From assembly GCA_964424125.1 (NCBI GenBank), contig CAYRHS010000059.1, forward strand, positions 1-17,454: a DNA stretch of 17,454 bases, in the 5' to 3' direction. A program made the translations under genes and the position numbers. The notes beneath the pieces were generated by a model. That model was not told the origin of the DNA. It searched no databases and saw only the letters and a program-made list of their open reading frames with translations. Shown here in pieces: positions 7,072 through 13,429 of this stretch. The first letter of the stretch is position 1. Each line of letters begins with the position of its first letter. Origin of the DNA: CAYRHS01 sp964424125 (GTDB lineage: Bacteria; Actinomycetota; Acidimicrobiia; IMCC26256; JAOSJL01).

Positions 7072-7599
7072 CTAGAGCGCGCTGTGCGCGCGGTCCGCGA
7101 CGCCCATCCCGGGCGCGATCGTCTGCTCCCGCAGGGCACGTAGGGCCTCCTTGCGGCGATCGCGATCGAGACGATCGAGGATGAGCACTCCGTCGAGGTG
7201 GTCGATCTCGTGCAGGAACACCCGGCCGAGGAGCTCGTCGCCCTCGACGAGGATCTCCTCTCCGTCGAGATCGATCCCGCGCAGGGTGACCACCTTGGGC
7301 CGTTCGAGCTCGAAGTAGAGACCGGGCACCGACAGGCAGCCCTCCTCGAACGTCCACGTGCCACTCGTGTCGACGATCTCGGGGTTCACGACCGTGTGCG
7401 AGCCCTCCCCCACGTCGTAGACGAAGAGGCGGCGCTGGACGCCCACCTGCGGAGCGGCCAGTCCGGTGCCTGGAGCCGCGTACATCGTGTCGACCATCGC
7501 GTGCGACAGCCGCACGAGCGACTCGTCGATCTCCTCGACCTCGGCGGAGCGCTGTTTGAGGACCGGGTCCCCGAAGACGCGGATGTCCTGGGTGCTCAC
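7072..7599 (-). CDS. def: Peptide deformylase
   Basis: Metallo-hydrolase that removes the N-formyl group from nascent proteins. 175 residues with all three family motifs: GTGLAAPQVG at 44-53 (motif I), EEGCLSVPG at 85-93 with metal ligand Cys88 (motif II) and HEIDHLDG at 130-137 with His130, catalytic Glu131 and His134 (motif III). Start GTG 7599 gives MSTQDIRVFGDPVL, the usual N-terminus; the purine-rich ribosome site is weak, so expression may depend on translation from priA 21 nt upstream. It is the only gene in the window ending in TAG. Placed directly before fmt. Confidence 0.96.
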   Translation of the reverse strand: MSTQDIRVFGDPVLKQRSAEVEEIDESLVRLSHAMVDTMYAAPGTGLAAPQVGVQRRLFVYDVGEGSHTVVNPEIVDTSGTWTFEEGCLSVPGLYFELERPKVVTLRGIDLDGEEILVEGDELLGRVFLHEIDHLDGVLILDRLDRDRRKEALRALREQTIAPGMGVADRAHSAL

Positions 7600-7620
7600 A
7601 TCGAAGAGGGTACCCGCCGG

Positions 7621-9441
7621 TCAGGCCCGCACCGGATCGACGTCGATGCGGACACCACGATCGGCGGTGTTGCTCGCGGCGCGCGCCTCGGCCAGCGCGC
7701 CCAGCAACACGGCGGGATCGTCGGCTCGTACCAGGCTCCGCTCCCGTTCGCCGGGTCCCGTCGTCGGCCCGGAGATCTCCACACCCGTCCGGGCGCTCAG
7801 AACCGAGCGCGCGACGACCATCGCTGCCGGCGAGCCGCTCACTTCGGCCAGGGCGCCGAACGGCGGGAGGTGCAGGCTTCGCCGCCTCGCGGCCTCCACC
7901 CGGGCCGCACGTTCCGGATCGGCGTGACGGGCCGCCTCGATCACCTCGTGCCCCGGGACTCGCGTCTGGATCAGGAGTCGGCCTCGCCCGCGCAGCCCCA
8001 CGGCGCGAGCCGCGCGCACGAGGAGCCAGTACGCCTGCGCCGCCGCCCGGAACCGGGGCGCGAGGAGCTCGGCATCGAAGTCGAGGAACGCCACCAACCC
8101 CGGGGGTGAGCCGCCTCGGTGCAGCAACGCTTCGGTCCCGACGATCACCGGCACGTCGGGAGCCGTCTCGGTCGCGTGATCGACGAGCCCGACGCGCGTC
8201 CGGGGCAGCAGGGCGTCGAGCTCCTCGGCGACACGGGTCACGCCGGGTCGGAGCCGGCGCAAGGCCGTGGAGCCGCAGCGCTCGCACACGACCGGGCGGG
8301 TGGCGCCGCACCGCGGGCAGGCGAGCTCCCCCTCGGTTTCTTGCACGGCGGCTCCGCAGGTCTCGCAGCGGGCCAGCTCGCCACAGCTCCGACAGGAAAG
8401 GAGGCGGGCTCGCCCACGCCGGTTCAGGACGCACCACACCCCACCACCGGACTGCACGACCGCGTGCAGCGCGTCGACGAGCGCGGGCGAGAACAGACCC
8501 GCGCCCGGCGGCTCCTCCCGACGGTCCACCACCTCGACCGGCGGCCAACCCCGCCGTTCGACCGCCCGCTCGGGAACGAGCAGCGTGCCGGCCTCCAGGG
8601 CCTCGACCGACGGCACGGATGACACGAGCACCGCCCGCGCGCCGGTCCGGCGCGCTCGTTCGAGGACGACGTCGCGGGCGTGCCAGGTCGGCGCGCGCTC
8701 GGCCACGAGCGCCTCGTCGTCCTCGTCGAGCACGATCGCGGCACCGAGCTCGGGCACCGGTGCCCACGCGGCCACCCGGCCGCCGACGACGACGGCCCCC
8801 GGACGGCGGGCGTCGTCCCACGCGGCCGTGCGTGCTGCCGCGTCGAGCTCACCGCTCAGGGCGGCGACGGGTGCGCCCGTGGCTCGCAGCGACGTCGTCA
8901 GTGGCTCGACCCGCCCGGGTGCGATCACGAGGGTGGAGCCCCGCTCGGCGAGCAGGCCCGCCACCAAGCGTCGCCGGTCGAGGGCCGGCGGCCAGCGCAC
9001 GACGGCGACTTCGTGTCCCCTCGCCTGCTCCGCGAGCGCGTCCGCGGCCCGAGCGTCCGCGTCGGCCGGAACCGCGAGTCGCGCCCGCCCCGCCGGAACG
9101 TGGGTCCCGACCCACGAGCGAACGCGATTGGGCGGCGAGGCCGCGCGCAGGAAGGCGACCCGAGGTCCCGCCCAGCGCCGGGCAGCCCACGTGGTAAGCG
9201 CGACGACCTCGGGTGGCGGGCCCGCCGAGGAGACGCGGTCGATCGGCAACAGGCGCGTGCCGGCGACGGGCGCCACGTCGTCGTCGACCACCCAGCCCCG
9301 GACCCGGCGCCCTGCCAGGCGCACGCGCACGATGGTCCCCACCGCGACCCGGTCAGCCAGCTCGTCGGGAACGACGTAGTCGAAGGCCCGATCGACAGCG
9401 GGGACGTCGGGCACGACCCGACAGACCCGTGATGCGTTCAT
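7621..9441 (-). CDS. priA: Primosomal protein N' (PriA), actinobacterial type lacking helicase motifs
   Basis: Replication-restart protein that recognises stalled forks. 606 residues, shorter than the ~730 of E. coli. The N-terminal 3'-DNA-binding part (RVVPDVPAVDRAFDYVVP) is conserved. The zinc-binding region is complete with four CxxC pairs: Cys350/353, 359/362, 375/378 and 386/389. The ATPase core is eroded: no Walker A GxTGSGKT is present (the corresponding region is RGSTLVIAPGRVEP near 168-180), the DEEH box is LDEDDEA at 238-244, and the arginine-finger region GRAGR is missing after QAYWLLVRAARAVG. That agrees with what I know of actinobacterial PriA, usually annotated as probable primosomal protein N'. 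ATG 9441 is the only possible upstream start (an in-frame TGA lies at 9450-9448) and lies inside the hairpin at 9431-9473; no Shine-Dalgarno is visible. Confidence 0.9.
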   Translation of the reverse strand: MNASRVCRVVPDVPAVDRAFDYVVPDELADRVAVGTIVRVRLAGRRVRGWVVDDDVAPVAGTRLLPIDRVSSAGPPPEVVALTTWAARRWAGPRVAFLRAASPPNRVRSWVGTHVPAGRARLAVPADADARAADALAEQARGHEVAVVRWPPALDRRRLVAGLLAERGSTLVIAPGRVEPLTTSLRATGAPVAALSGELDAAARTAAWDDARRPGAVVVGGRVAAWAPVPELGAAIVLDEDDEALVAERAPTWHARDVVLERARRTGARAVLVSSVPSVEALEAGTLLVPERAVERRGWPPVEVVDRREEPPGAGLFSPALVDALHAVVQSGGGVWCVLNRRGRARLLSCRSCGELARCETCGAAVQETEGELACPRCGATRPVVCERCGSTALRRLRPGVTRVAEELDALLPRTRVGLVDHATETAPDVPVIVGTEALLHRGGSPPGLVAFLDFDAELLAPRFRAAAQAYWLLVRAARAVGLRGRGRLLIQTRVPGHEVIEAARHADPERAARVEAARRRSLHLPPFGALAEVSGSPAAMVVARSVLSARTGVEISGPTTGPGERERSLVRADDPAVLLGALAEARAASNTADRGVRIDVDPVRA

Positions 9442-9473
9442 GACGCGTCACATACGACGCTCATGAACGCATC
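9431..9473 (-). promoter_or_regulatory. Long inverted repeat / hairpin between metK and priA, enclosing the priA start
   Basis: On the minus strand GATGCGTTCATGA (9473-9461) and TCATGAACGCATC (9443-9431) are perfect 13-bp complements. Between them GCGTC and GACGC pair around the 6-nt loop GTATGT, with one unpaired G, so the structure has 18 base pairs in total. The 3' arm contains the ATG and next codons of priA. No T-run follows on the minus strand, so it is not a classical intrinsic terminator for metK. It could block priA initiation, protect the metK 3' end, or bind a dimeric protein as DNA. Confidence 0.7.
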
Positions 9474-9479
9474 GACGGC

Positions 9480-10670
9480 TCAGGCGAGGGCGCGGCGCAG
9501 CTCGTCGGCGTGGTCGTCGACCTGCTCCCAGGTGAACTCCTTGTCGGGGCGCCCGAAGTGTCCGTACGCCGCGGTCCGCTGGAAGATCGGCCGTCTGAGG
9601 TCGAGCCGGTCGATGATCGCGGCCGGCCGCAGGTCGAAGATCTCGGGGATCACCTCGGCCATGCGCTCCGGATCGACCTCCGAGGTACCGAACGTCTCCA
9701 CCATGACCGAAACGGGGCGAGCCCGGCCGATCGCGTACGCGACCTGGATCTCGGCCCGACGAGCGAGGCCCGCGGCGACGACCGCCTTCGCCACTTGGCG
9801 CACCGCGTAGGCCGCCGACCGGTCCACCTTCGTCGGGTCCTTGCCGCTGAACGCGCCGCCCCCGTGGCGGGCCGTGCCCCCGTAGGTGTCGACGATGATC
9901 TTCCGACCGGTCAACCCGCAATCGGCGTGTGGGCCCCCGAGCTCGAACGCGCCCGTGGGGTTGCAGATGAACTCGAAGTCCGAGCTGTCGAGCTGCGGCG
10001 GCAGCAGCGGGCGCACGACGTGGTCGAGCAGGTCGGGCTGGAGCAGCGTGTCGTAGTCGATGCCGGGATCGTGCTGGGTCGAGATCAGCACGGTGCCGAG
10101 CTGCCGTGGGCGGCCGTCCTCGTAGCGCACCGAGACCTGGGTCTTCCCGTCGGGACGCAGGTACGGGAGGATGCCCGCCTTGCGTACCTCCGAGAGGCGG
10201 TGCGCCATGCGGTGCGCGAGCCAGATCGGCATCGGCATGAGGTCGTCGGTCTCGTCGCAGGCGTAGCCGAACATCATCCCCTGGTCGCCGGCACCGGTCT
10301 CCGCGTAGAGGTCGGTGTCACCGCCCCGTTGCTCGACGGCCTTGTCCACGCCCTGCGCGATGTCGGGCGACTGTTCGTCGATGGAGGTGATGACGCCGCA
10401 GGTGTTCCCATCGATGCCGTACTCGTCGTTGTCGTAGCCGATGCCCTTCACCGTGTCGCGAACGATGCGCGGGATATCGACGTACGCGTTGGTGCTGATC
10501 TCGCCCGCGACGATCACCAGCCCGGTGGTGCAGAGCGTCTCGCACGCCACGCGGCTCATCGGGTCCTCGCCGATGAGCGCGTCGAGTACGCCGTCGCTGA
10601 TCTGGTCGCACATCTTGTCGGGATGACCCTCGGTCACCGACTCGGACGTGAACACGAACTCCTGACTCAC
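9480..10670 (-). CDS. metK: S-adenosylmethionine synthetase
   Basis: Makes S-adenosylmethionine from methionine and ATP in the cytoplasm. 396 residues, normal length. Signatures: EGHPDKMCDQISD at 14-26 (His16, Asp18), GAGDQGMMFGYACDE at 126-140 and the phosphate-binding GGGAFSGKDPTKVDRSAAY from 270. The usual GPxGD before GLTGRKIIVDTYGG reads GPHAD, a Gly-to-Ala change; the rest of the loop is intact. GTG start at 10670 overlaps the coaBC stop (GTGA) and has AAGGGGAAG upstream. No SAM riboswitch is possible here because the gene is embedded in coding sequence. Its product is the methyl donor for RsmB downstream. Confidence 0.97.
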   Translation of the reverse strand: MSQEFVFTSESVTEGHPDKMCDQISDGVLDALIGEDPMSRVACETLCTTGLVIVAGEISTNAYVDIPRIVRDTVKGIGYDNDEYGIDGNTCGVITSIDEQSPDIAQGVDKAVEQRGGDTDLYAETGAGDQGMMFGYACDETDDLMPMPIWLAHRMAHRLSEVRKAGILPYLRPDGKTQVSVRYEDGRPRQLGTVLISTQHDPGIDYDTLLQPDLLDHVVRPLLPPQLDSSDFEFICNPTGAFELGGPHADCGLTGRKIIVDTYGGTARHGGGAFSGKDPTKVDRSAAYAVRQVAKAVVAAGLARRAEIQVAYAIGRARPVSVMVETFGTSEVDPERMAEVIPEIFDLRPAAIIDRLDLRRPIFQRTAAYGHFGRPDKEFTWEQVDDHADELRRALA

Positions 10671-11965
10671 GGAGCTTCCCCTTCGTCGGGTGCAATCGTC
10701 CTGCTCGTAGCAGGAGGGTTACGAGGCCGCCCCTCACCGGGCGGCCGTCCACCGCGTCCGGCACTGAGGCCGGCGGCGACACGATCGAGGATCAGGCCTG
10801 CCAGGGCGGTCTTCGACCGCAGGGGCAGATCCTCCGACCGGCCCGCCGAGTCAAGCAGAATCGCACGGTTCGTGTCGACTTCGAAGCCGGCGTCGGCGGC
10901 GCTGACGTCATTCGCGACCATGAGGTCGACGCCCTTGGCCCGCAGCTTGGCGGCCGCGTGCTCGGCAACTCGCTCGGTCTCGGCGGCGAAGCCCACGAGG
11001 AACTGCCCGGTCCGGCGCTCGGAGAGCGAAGCGAGGATGTCGGGCGTCGGCTCGAGCACGACGTCGGGGACGCCCGCTTCCTTCTTCAGCTTCTCGTCGG
11101 CGGCGACCTTGGGGCGGAAGTCGGCCACGGCTGCGGCCATCACGACCGCGTCCACGTCGTTGAAGCGTTCGAGAACGGCCGCGGCCATCTCCTCCGCCGT
11201 CTCCACGCGGACGGCCTCGACCCCGGGCGCGACGGCGAGGTCCGAGGTCGTGACCAGGACCGTGGCTGCGCCTCGTGCGCGCGCCGCGCCGGCAACCGCG
11301 TGGCCCATGCGCCCCGAGGAGCGGTTCCCGAGGAAGCGGACGGGGTCGAGGGGCTCGCGCGTCCCGCCCGCCGTCACGAGCACGCGTCGCCCGGCCAGGT
11401 CGCCCGATCCCGCCAGCACCTCCCCGACGGCGGCCAGGATGGCGGCCGGGTCGGCGAGCCTCCCGGGCCCCTCCTCGCCGCCCGCCAGACGCCCCACGGC
11501 CGGCTCGACGACGGTCACGCCGCGTCGGCGCAGGGTGGCGACGTTCTCCTGTACCGCCGGGTGTTCCCACATCTCCGTGTGCATCGCAGGGGCAACGACG
11601 ACCGGCGCCCGGGTGGCGAGCAAGGTGGCGGTCAGGAGGTCGTCGGAGATGCCGAAGGCGTACTTGCCCAGCAGCTTCGCGGTCGCGGGCGCGACCACCA
11701 CGACGTCGGCGCGCCGGCCGAGTCGGGTGTGTGGGATCGGGTTGTCCGCACCGAAGAGCAGCGTTCGCGCGGGCTCGGAAGCGAGTGCGCTGAAGGTGAC
11801 CTCACCGACGAAGCGCAAGGAATCACGGGTGAGCACGGGCAGCACCGTGGCGCCGCCATCCACCATGCGGCGCGTGAGCTCGACTGCCTTGTAGGCCGCG
11901 ATCCCTCCGGAGACGCCGAGGACGACGGTGCGGCCCGCGAGCGCCGCCTCCGTGTCGCCCGACAT
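10667..11965 (-). CDS. coaBC: Bifunctional phosphopantothenoylcysteine synthetase/decarboxylase
   Basis: Carries out two consecutive coenzyme A steps: CoaB joins 4'-phosphopantothenate to cysteine, CoaC (FMN-dependent) decarboxylates the product. 432 residues. CoaC domain 1-185: SGGIAAYKAVEL from 19, His79 in PHTRLG, APATAKLLGKYAFGISDDLL, and APAMHTEMW at 125-133 (His where E. coli has Asn). The substrate-clamp cysteine of the E. coli motif ACGxxGxGR is Gly here (LAGGEEGPGR); from memory actinobacterial homologues also lack it. CoaB domain 190-400: VLVTAGGTREPLDPVRFL, NRSSGRMG, AAAVADFRP at 277-285, EKLKK at 291-295 and VGFAAET. A Pro/Arg/Gly-rich tail of about 30 residues follows. ATG 11965 has a weak ribosome site. 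Confidence 0.95.
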   Translation of the reverse strand: MSGDTEAALAGRTVVLGVSGGIAAYKAVELTRRMVDGGATVLPVLTRDSLRFVGEVTFSALASEPARTLLFGADNPIPHTRLGRRADVVVVAPATAKLLGKYAFGISDDLLTATLLATRAPVVVAPAMHTEMWEHPAVQENVATLRRRGVTVVEPAVGRLAGGEEGPGRLADPAAILAAVGEVLAGSGDLAGRRVLVTAGGTREPLDPVRFLGNRSSGRMGHAVAGAARARGAATVLVTTSDLAVAPGVEAVRVETAEEMAAAVLERFNDVDAVVMAAAVADFRPKVAADEKLKKEAGVPDVVLEPTPDILASLSERRTGQFLVGFAAETERVAEHAAAKLRAKGVDLMVANDVSAADAGFEVDTNRAILLDSAGRSEDLPLRSKTALAGLILDRVAAGLSAGRGGRPPGEGRPRNPPATSRTIAPDEGEAP

Positions 11966-11993
11966 CGCCCGAGTCTCGTCCGGCGGGGCCGGC

Positions 11994-12362
11994 TCAGCCA
12001 GCCTCGTCGCTCGGCGTCTCGCTCTCGCCCTCGTCGCCCGCGCTGTCGTCCTCGCCGATCGTGGCGAGCGCGGCCTCGGCTGCCTCTGCGGCGTCGAGCG
12101 GCTCGGCCTCCTCGTCGGTGATCTCCCGAGGCACGATCTTCTCGGCCTCGATCTCCTCCAGCGCGATCGACAGGGGCTTGCGCGAGACGGAGGTCACCTG
12201 CGGGGGGACGATCCGACCGAGGCCTTCGCCGAGCTGGTTGTAGTAGTCGTTGATCTCGCGGGCACGCCGGGCGGCCAGCGTGACCAGGGTGAACTTGCAG
12301 TCGACGTGATCGAGGAGGTCCTCGATGCGGGGTTCCATCAGCGAGGCGCGGCGGTCGGTCAT
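11994..12362 (-). CDS. rpoZ: DNA-directed RNA polymerase omega subunit
   Basis: Small subunit that chaperones beta' assembly of RNA polymerase. 122 residues. The omega core is clear: MEPRIEDLLDHVDCKFTLVT, AARRAREINDYYNQLGEGLG and the actinobacterial segment KPLSIALEEIEAEKI. After about residue 80 the protein becomes an acidic, Ala-rich tail (many Asp/Glu, ending GDEGESETPSDEAG), probably disordered. ATG 12362 overlaps the gmk stop (ATGA); a second ATG nine codons in would begin MEPRIEDLL and is also possible. Adjacent to gmk as in many bacteria. Confidence 0.95.
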   Translation of the reverse strand: MTDRRASLMEPRIEDLLDHVDCKFTLVTLAARRAREINDYYNQLGEGLGRIVPPQVTSVSRKPLSIALEEIEAEKIVPREITDEEAEPLDAAEAAEAALATIGEDDSAGDEGESETPSDEAG

Positions 12363-12976
12363 CGAGATCCCTCATCCCCTGGGCGGGGTTCGCTCGAACG
12401 GGCGGGCGGCGGGTCGGAATGCTCCGCCCGGCGCCGTTCCAGGATACCCGCGATCTCCCGGACGGCCCGATCCACGTCGTCGTTGACGACCACGGCGTCG
12501 AAGGCGGCGGCGGCGGCCTCCTCCCGGGCGGCGGCCGCGAGACGGCGCTCGATCGATGCCGCGTCGTCCGCTCCCCGGCGTTCGAGGCGCTCCCGCTGCT
12601 CGGCGGGCGAGGGTGCCCGGAGGAACACGACGAGGGCGTCGGGAAACGACGCCCGGACCGCCCGCGCCCCCTGGACGTCCACCTCGACCAACACGTCCCG
12701 GCCGGCGGCCAGGCGCTGCTCGACGGGCGAGCGAGGCGTGCCCTTGAGATCGCCGTAGACCTCGAACCACTCGAGGAAGTCGCCGGCCTCCCGGCGGCGC
12801 TCGAACTCGGACCGAGAGAGGAACTCGTAGTCCCGGCCGTCGGCCTCACCGGGCCGGGGCGCCCGGGTCGTCGCCGACACCGAGAACCACAGCTCCGGTT
12901 CTCGCTCCAGCAGGCGCCGGACGACGGTCCCCTTGCCGACACCCGACGGGCCGGTGATGACGAGGAGGACGCCCAG
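12359..12976 (-). CDS. gmk: Guanylate kinase with a probable CTG start
   Basis: Phosphorylates GMP to GDP with ATP, essential for GTP supply. From CTG at 12976 the protein has 205 residues. P-loop GPSGVGKGT at 9-17; GMP-binding SATTRAPRPGEADGRDY, EVYGDLKGTPRSPV and VEVDVQGARAVR; lid with RLERRG. A basic/Pro-rich tail of about 25 residues ends the protein. No ATG, GTG or TTG exists in frame upstream of the P-loop for more than 100 bases. CTG 12976 has GGGAG seven bases upstream and gives MGVLLVITGPSGVGKG, the normal family N-terminus; CTG at 13000, overlapping the mihF stop as CTGA, is the alternative (213 residues). The first conventional start, GTG 12880, would delete the P-loop and cannot be right. 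Stop overlaps the rpoZ start. Confidence 0.92.
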   Translation of the reverse strand: MGVLLVITGPSGVGKGTVVRRLLEREPELWFSVSATTRAPRPGEADGRDYEFLSRSEFERRREAGDFLEWFEVYGDLKGTPRSPVEQRLAAGRDVLVEVDVQGARAVRASFPDALVVFLRAPSPAEQRERLERRGADDAASIERRLAAAAREEAAAAAFDAVVVNDDVDRAVREIAGILERRRAEHSDPPPARSSEPRPGDEGSR

Positions 12977-12983
12977 CGACCGG

Positions 12984-12988
12984 CTCCC
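12984..12988 (-). promoter_or_regulatory. Shine-Dalgarno GGGAG supporting the gmk CTG start
   Basis: GCGGGAG lies seven bases before CTG 12976. It is the best ribosome site near the gmk N-terminus and is the main reason to choose this CTG over the one at 13000, which has no purine-rich stretch upstream. Confidence 0.5.
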
Positions 12989-12996
12989 GCGACCGG

Positions 12997-13317
12997 TCAG
13001 CGGGAGTCGAAGCGGCCGAGCAACGCGGTGCGCTGTTTCGCACCGACGCCGCGGAGCCGACGGCTCTCGCTGATGTCGAGGTCCTCCAGGATGCGCCGGG
13101 CGCGGACCTTGCCAACACCCGGCATCGCCTCGAGCGCGGCGACGACCTTCAACTTGGCGATCATCTCGTCGCGGTCGCCGAGCGCGAAGAGCTCGCGCAT
13201 CGACAACGAGCCGGCCTTGAGCTTCTCCTTGACGTCGGCGCGCGCCCTTCGCGCCTCGCCGGCCTTCTTGAGCGCGGCTTGACGCTCTTCGGGAGAGAGC
13301 GACGGAGGAAGCGGCAT
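12997..13317 (-). CDS. mihF: Actinobacterial integration host factor (mIHF)
   Basis: Nucleoid-associated DNA-binding protein found in actinobacteria, unrelated in fold to E. coli IHF; it bends DNA and is essential in mycobacteria. 106 residues: a basic N-terminal helix (SPEERQAALKKAGEARRARA), MRELFALGDRDEMIAKLKV, then the helix-two-turn-helix region ALEAMPGVGKVRARRILEDL with the PGVGKVRA hairpin, and ISESRRLRGVGAKQRTALL. ATG 13317 has GGAGGT eight bases upstream and a promoter about 60 nt further up. The frame stays open about 180 bases upstream, but that part crosses the promoter. Lies directly upstream of gmk, its usual neighbour in actinobacteria. Confidence 0.95.
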   Translation of the reverse strand: MPLPPSLSPEERQAALKKAGEARRARADVKEKLKAGSLSMRELFALGDRDEMIAKLKVVAALEAMPGVGKVRARRILEDLDISESRRLRGVGAKQRTALLGRFDSR

Positions 13318-13382
13318 TCGATCTGACCTCCGGCTGTGCCCTCGGTGATCCGGCCCCCCGGCGGCACCGTCACGACGCCGCC

Positions 13383-13410
13383 AGTATAGGGATGCGGCGT
13401 GTCCTCGCAA
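13383..13410 (-). promoter_or_regulatory. Promoter of the mihF-gmk-rpoZ transcription unit
   Basis: On the minus strand TTGCGA (13410-13405, four of six consensus bases) and TATACT (13388-13383, five of six) are separated by 16 bases. Transcription would start near 13376, giving a leader of about 58 nt with GGAGGT before mihF. It lies in the 112-nt space after pyrF, the longest gene-free stretch of the window, so it separates pyrimidine genes from the mihF group unless pyr transcription reads through. Confidence 0.65.
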
Positions 13411-13429
13411 CTGGCCGGAGCCAAACCCG

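Noticed and set aside
9510..11894. Long plus-strand open frame (794 codons) opposite metK and coaBC
   Set aside because: Arg/Ala/Pro-rich translation without any family motif; the opposite strand encodes clear MetK and CoaBC. High GC makes long antisense frames common.
11979..11991. CCGGC-GGG-GCCGG inverted repeat between rpoZ and coaBC as a terminator
   Set aside because: Only 5 bp, no T-run, and typical of chance pairing in GC-rich DNA.
12846..13118. Separate minus-strand frame (90 codons) overlapping the mihF/gmk junction
   Set aside because: No family features, overlaps two well-supported genes in other frames.
13360..13382. GGCGGC/GCCGCC inverted repeat before mihF as a leader hairpin or attenuator
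   Set aside because: One arm lies at or upstream of the expected transcription start, so it would not be in the RNA.
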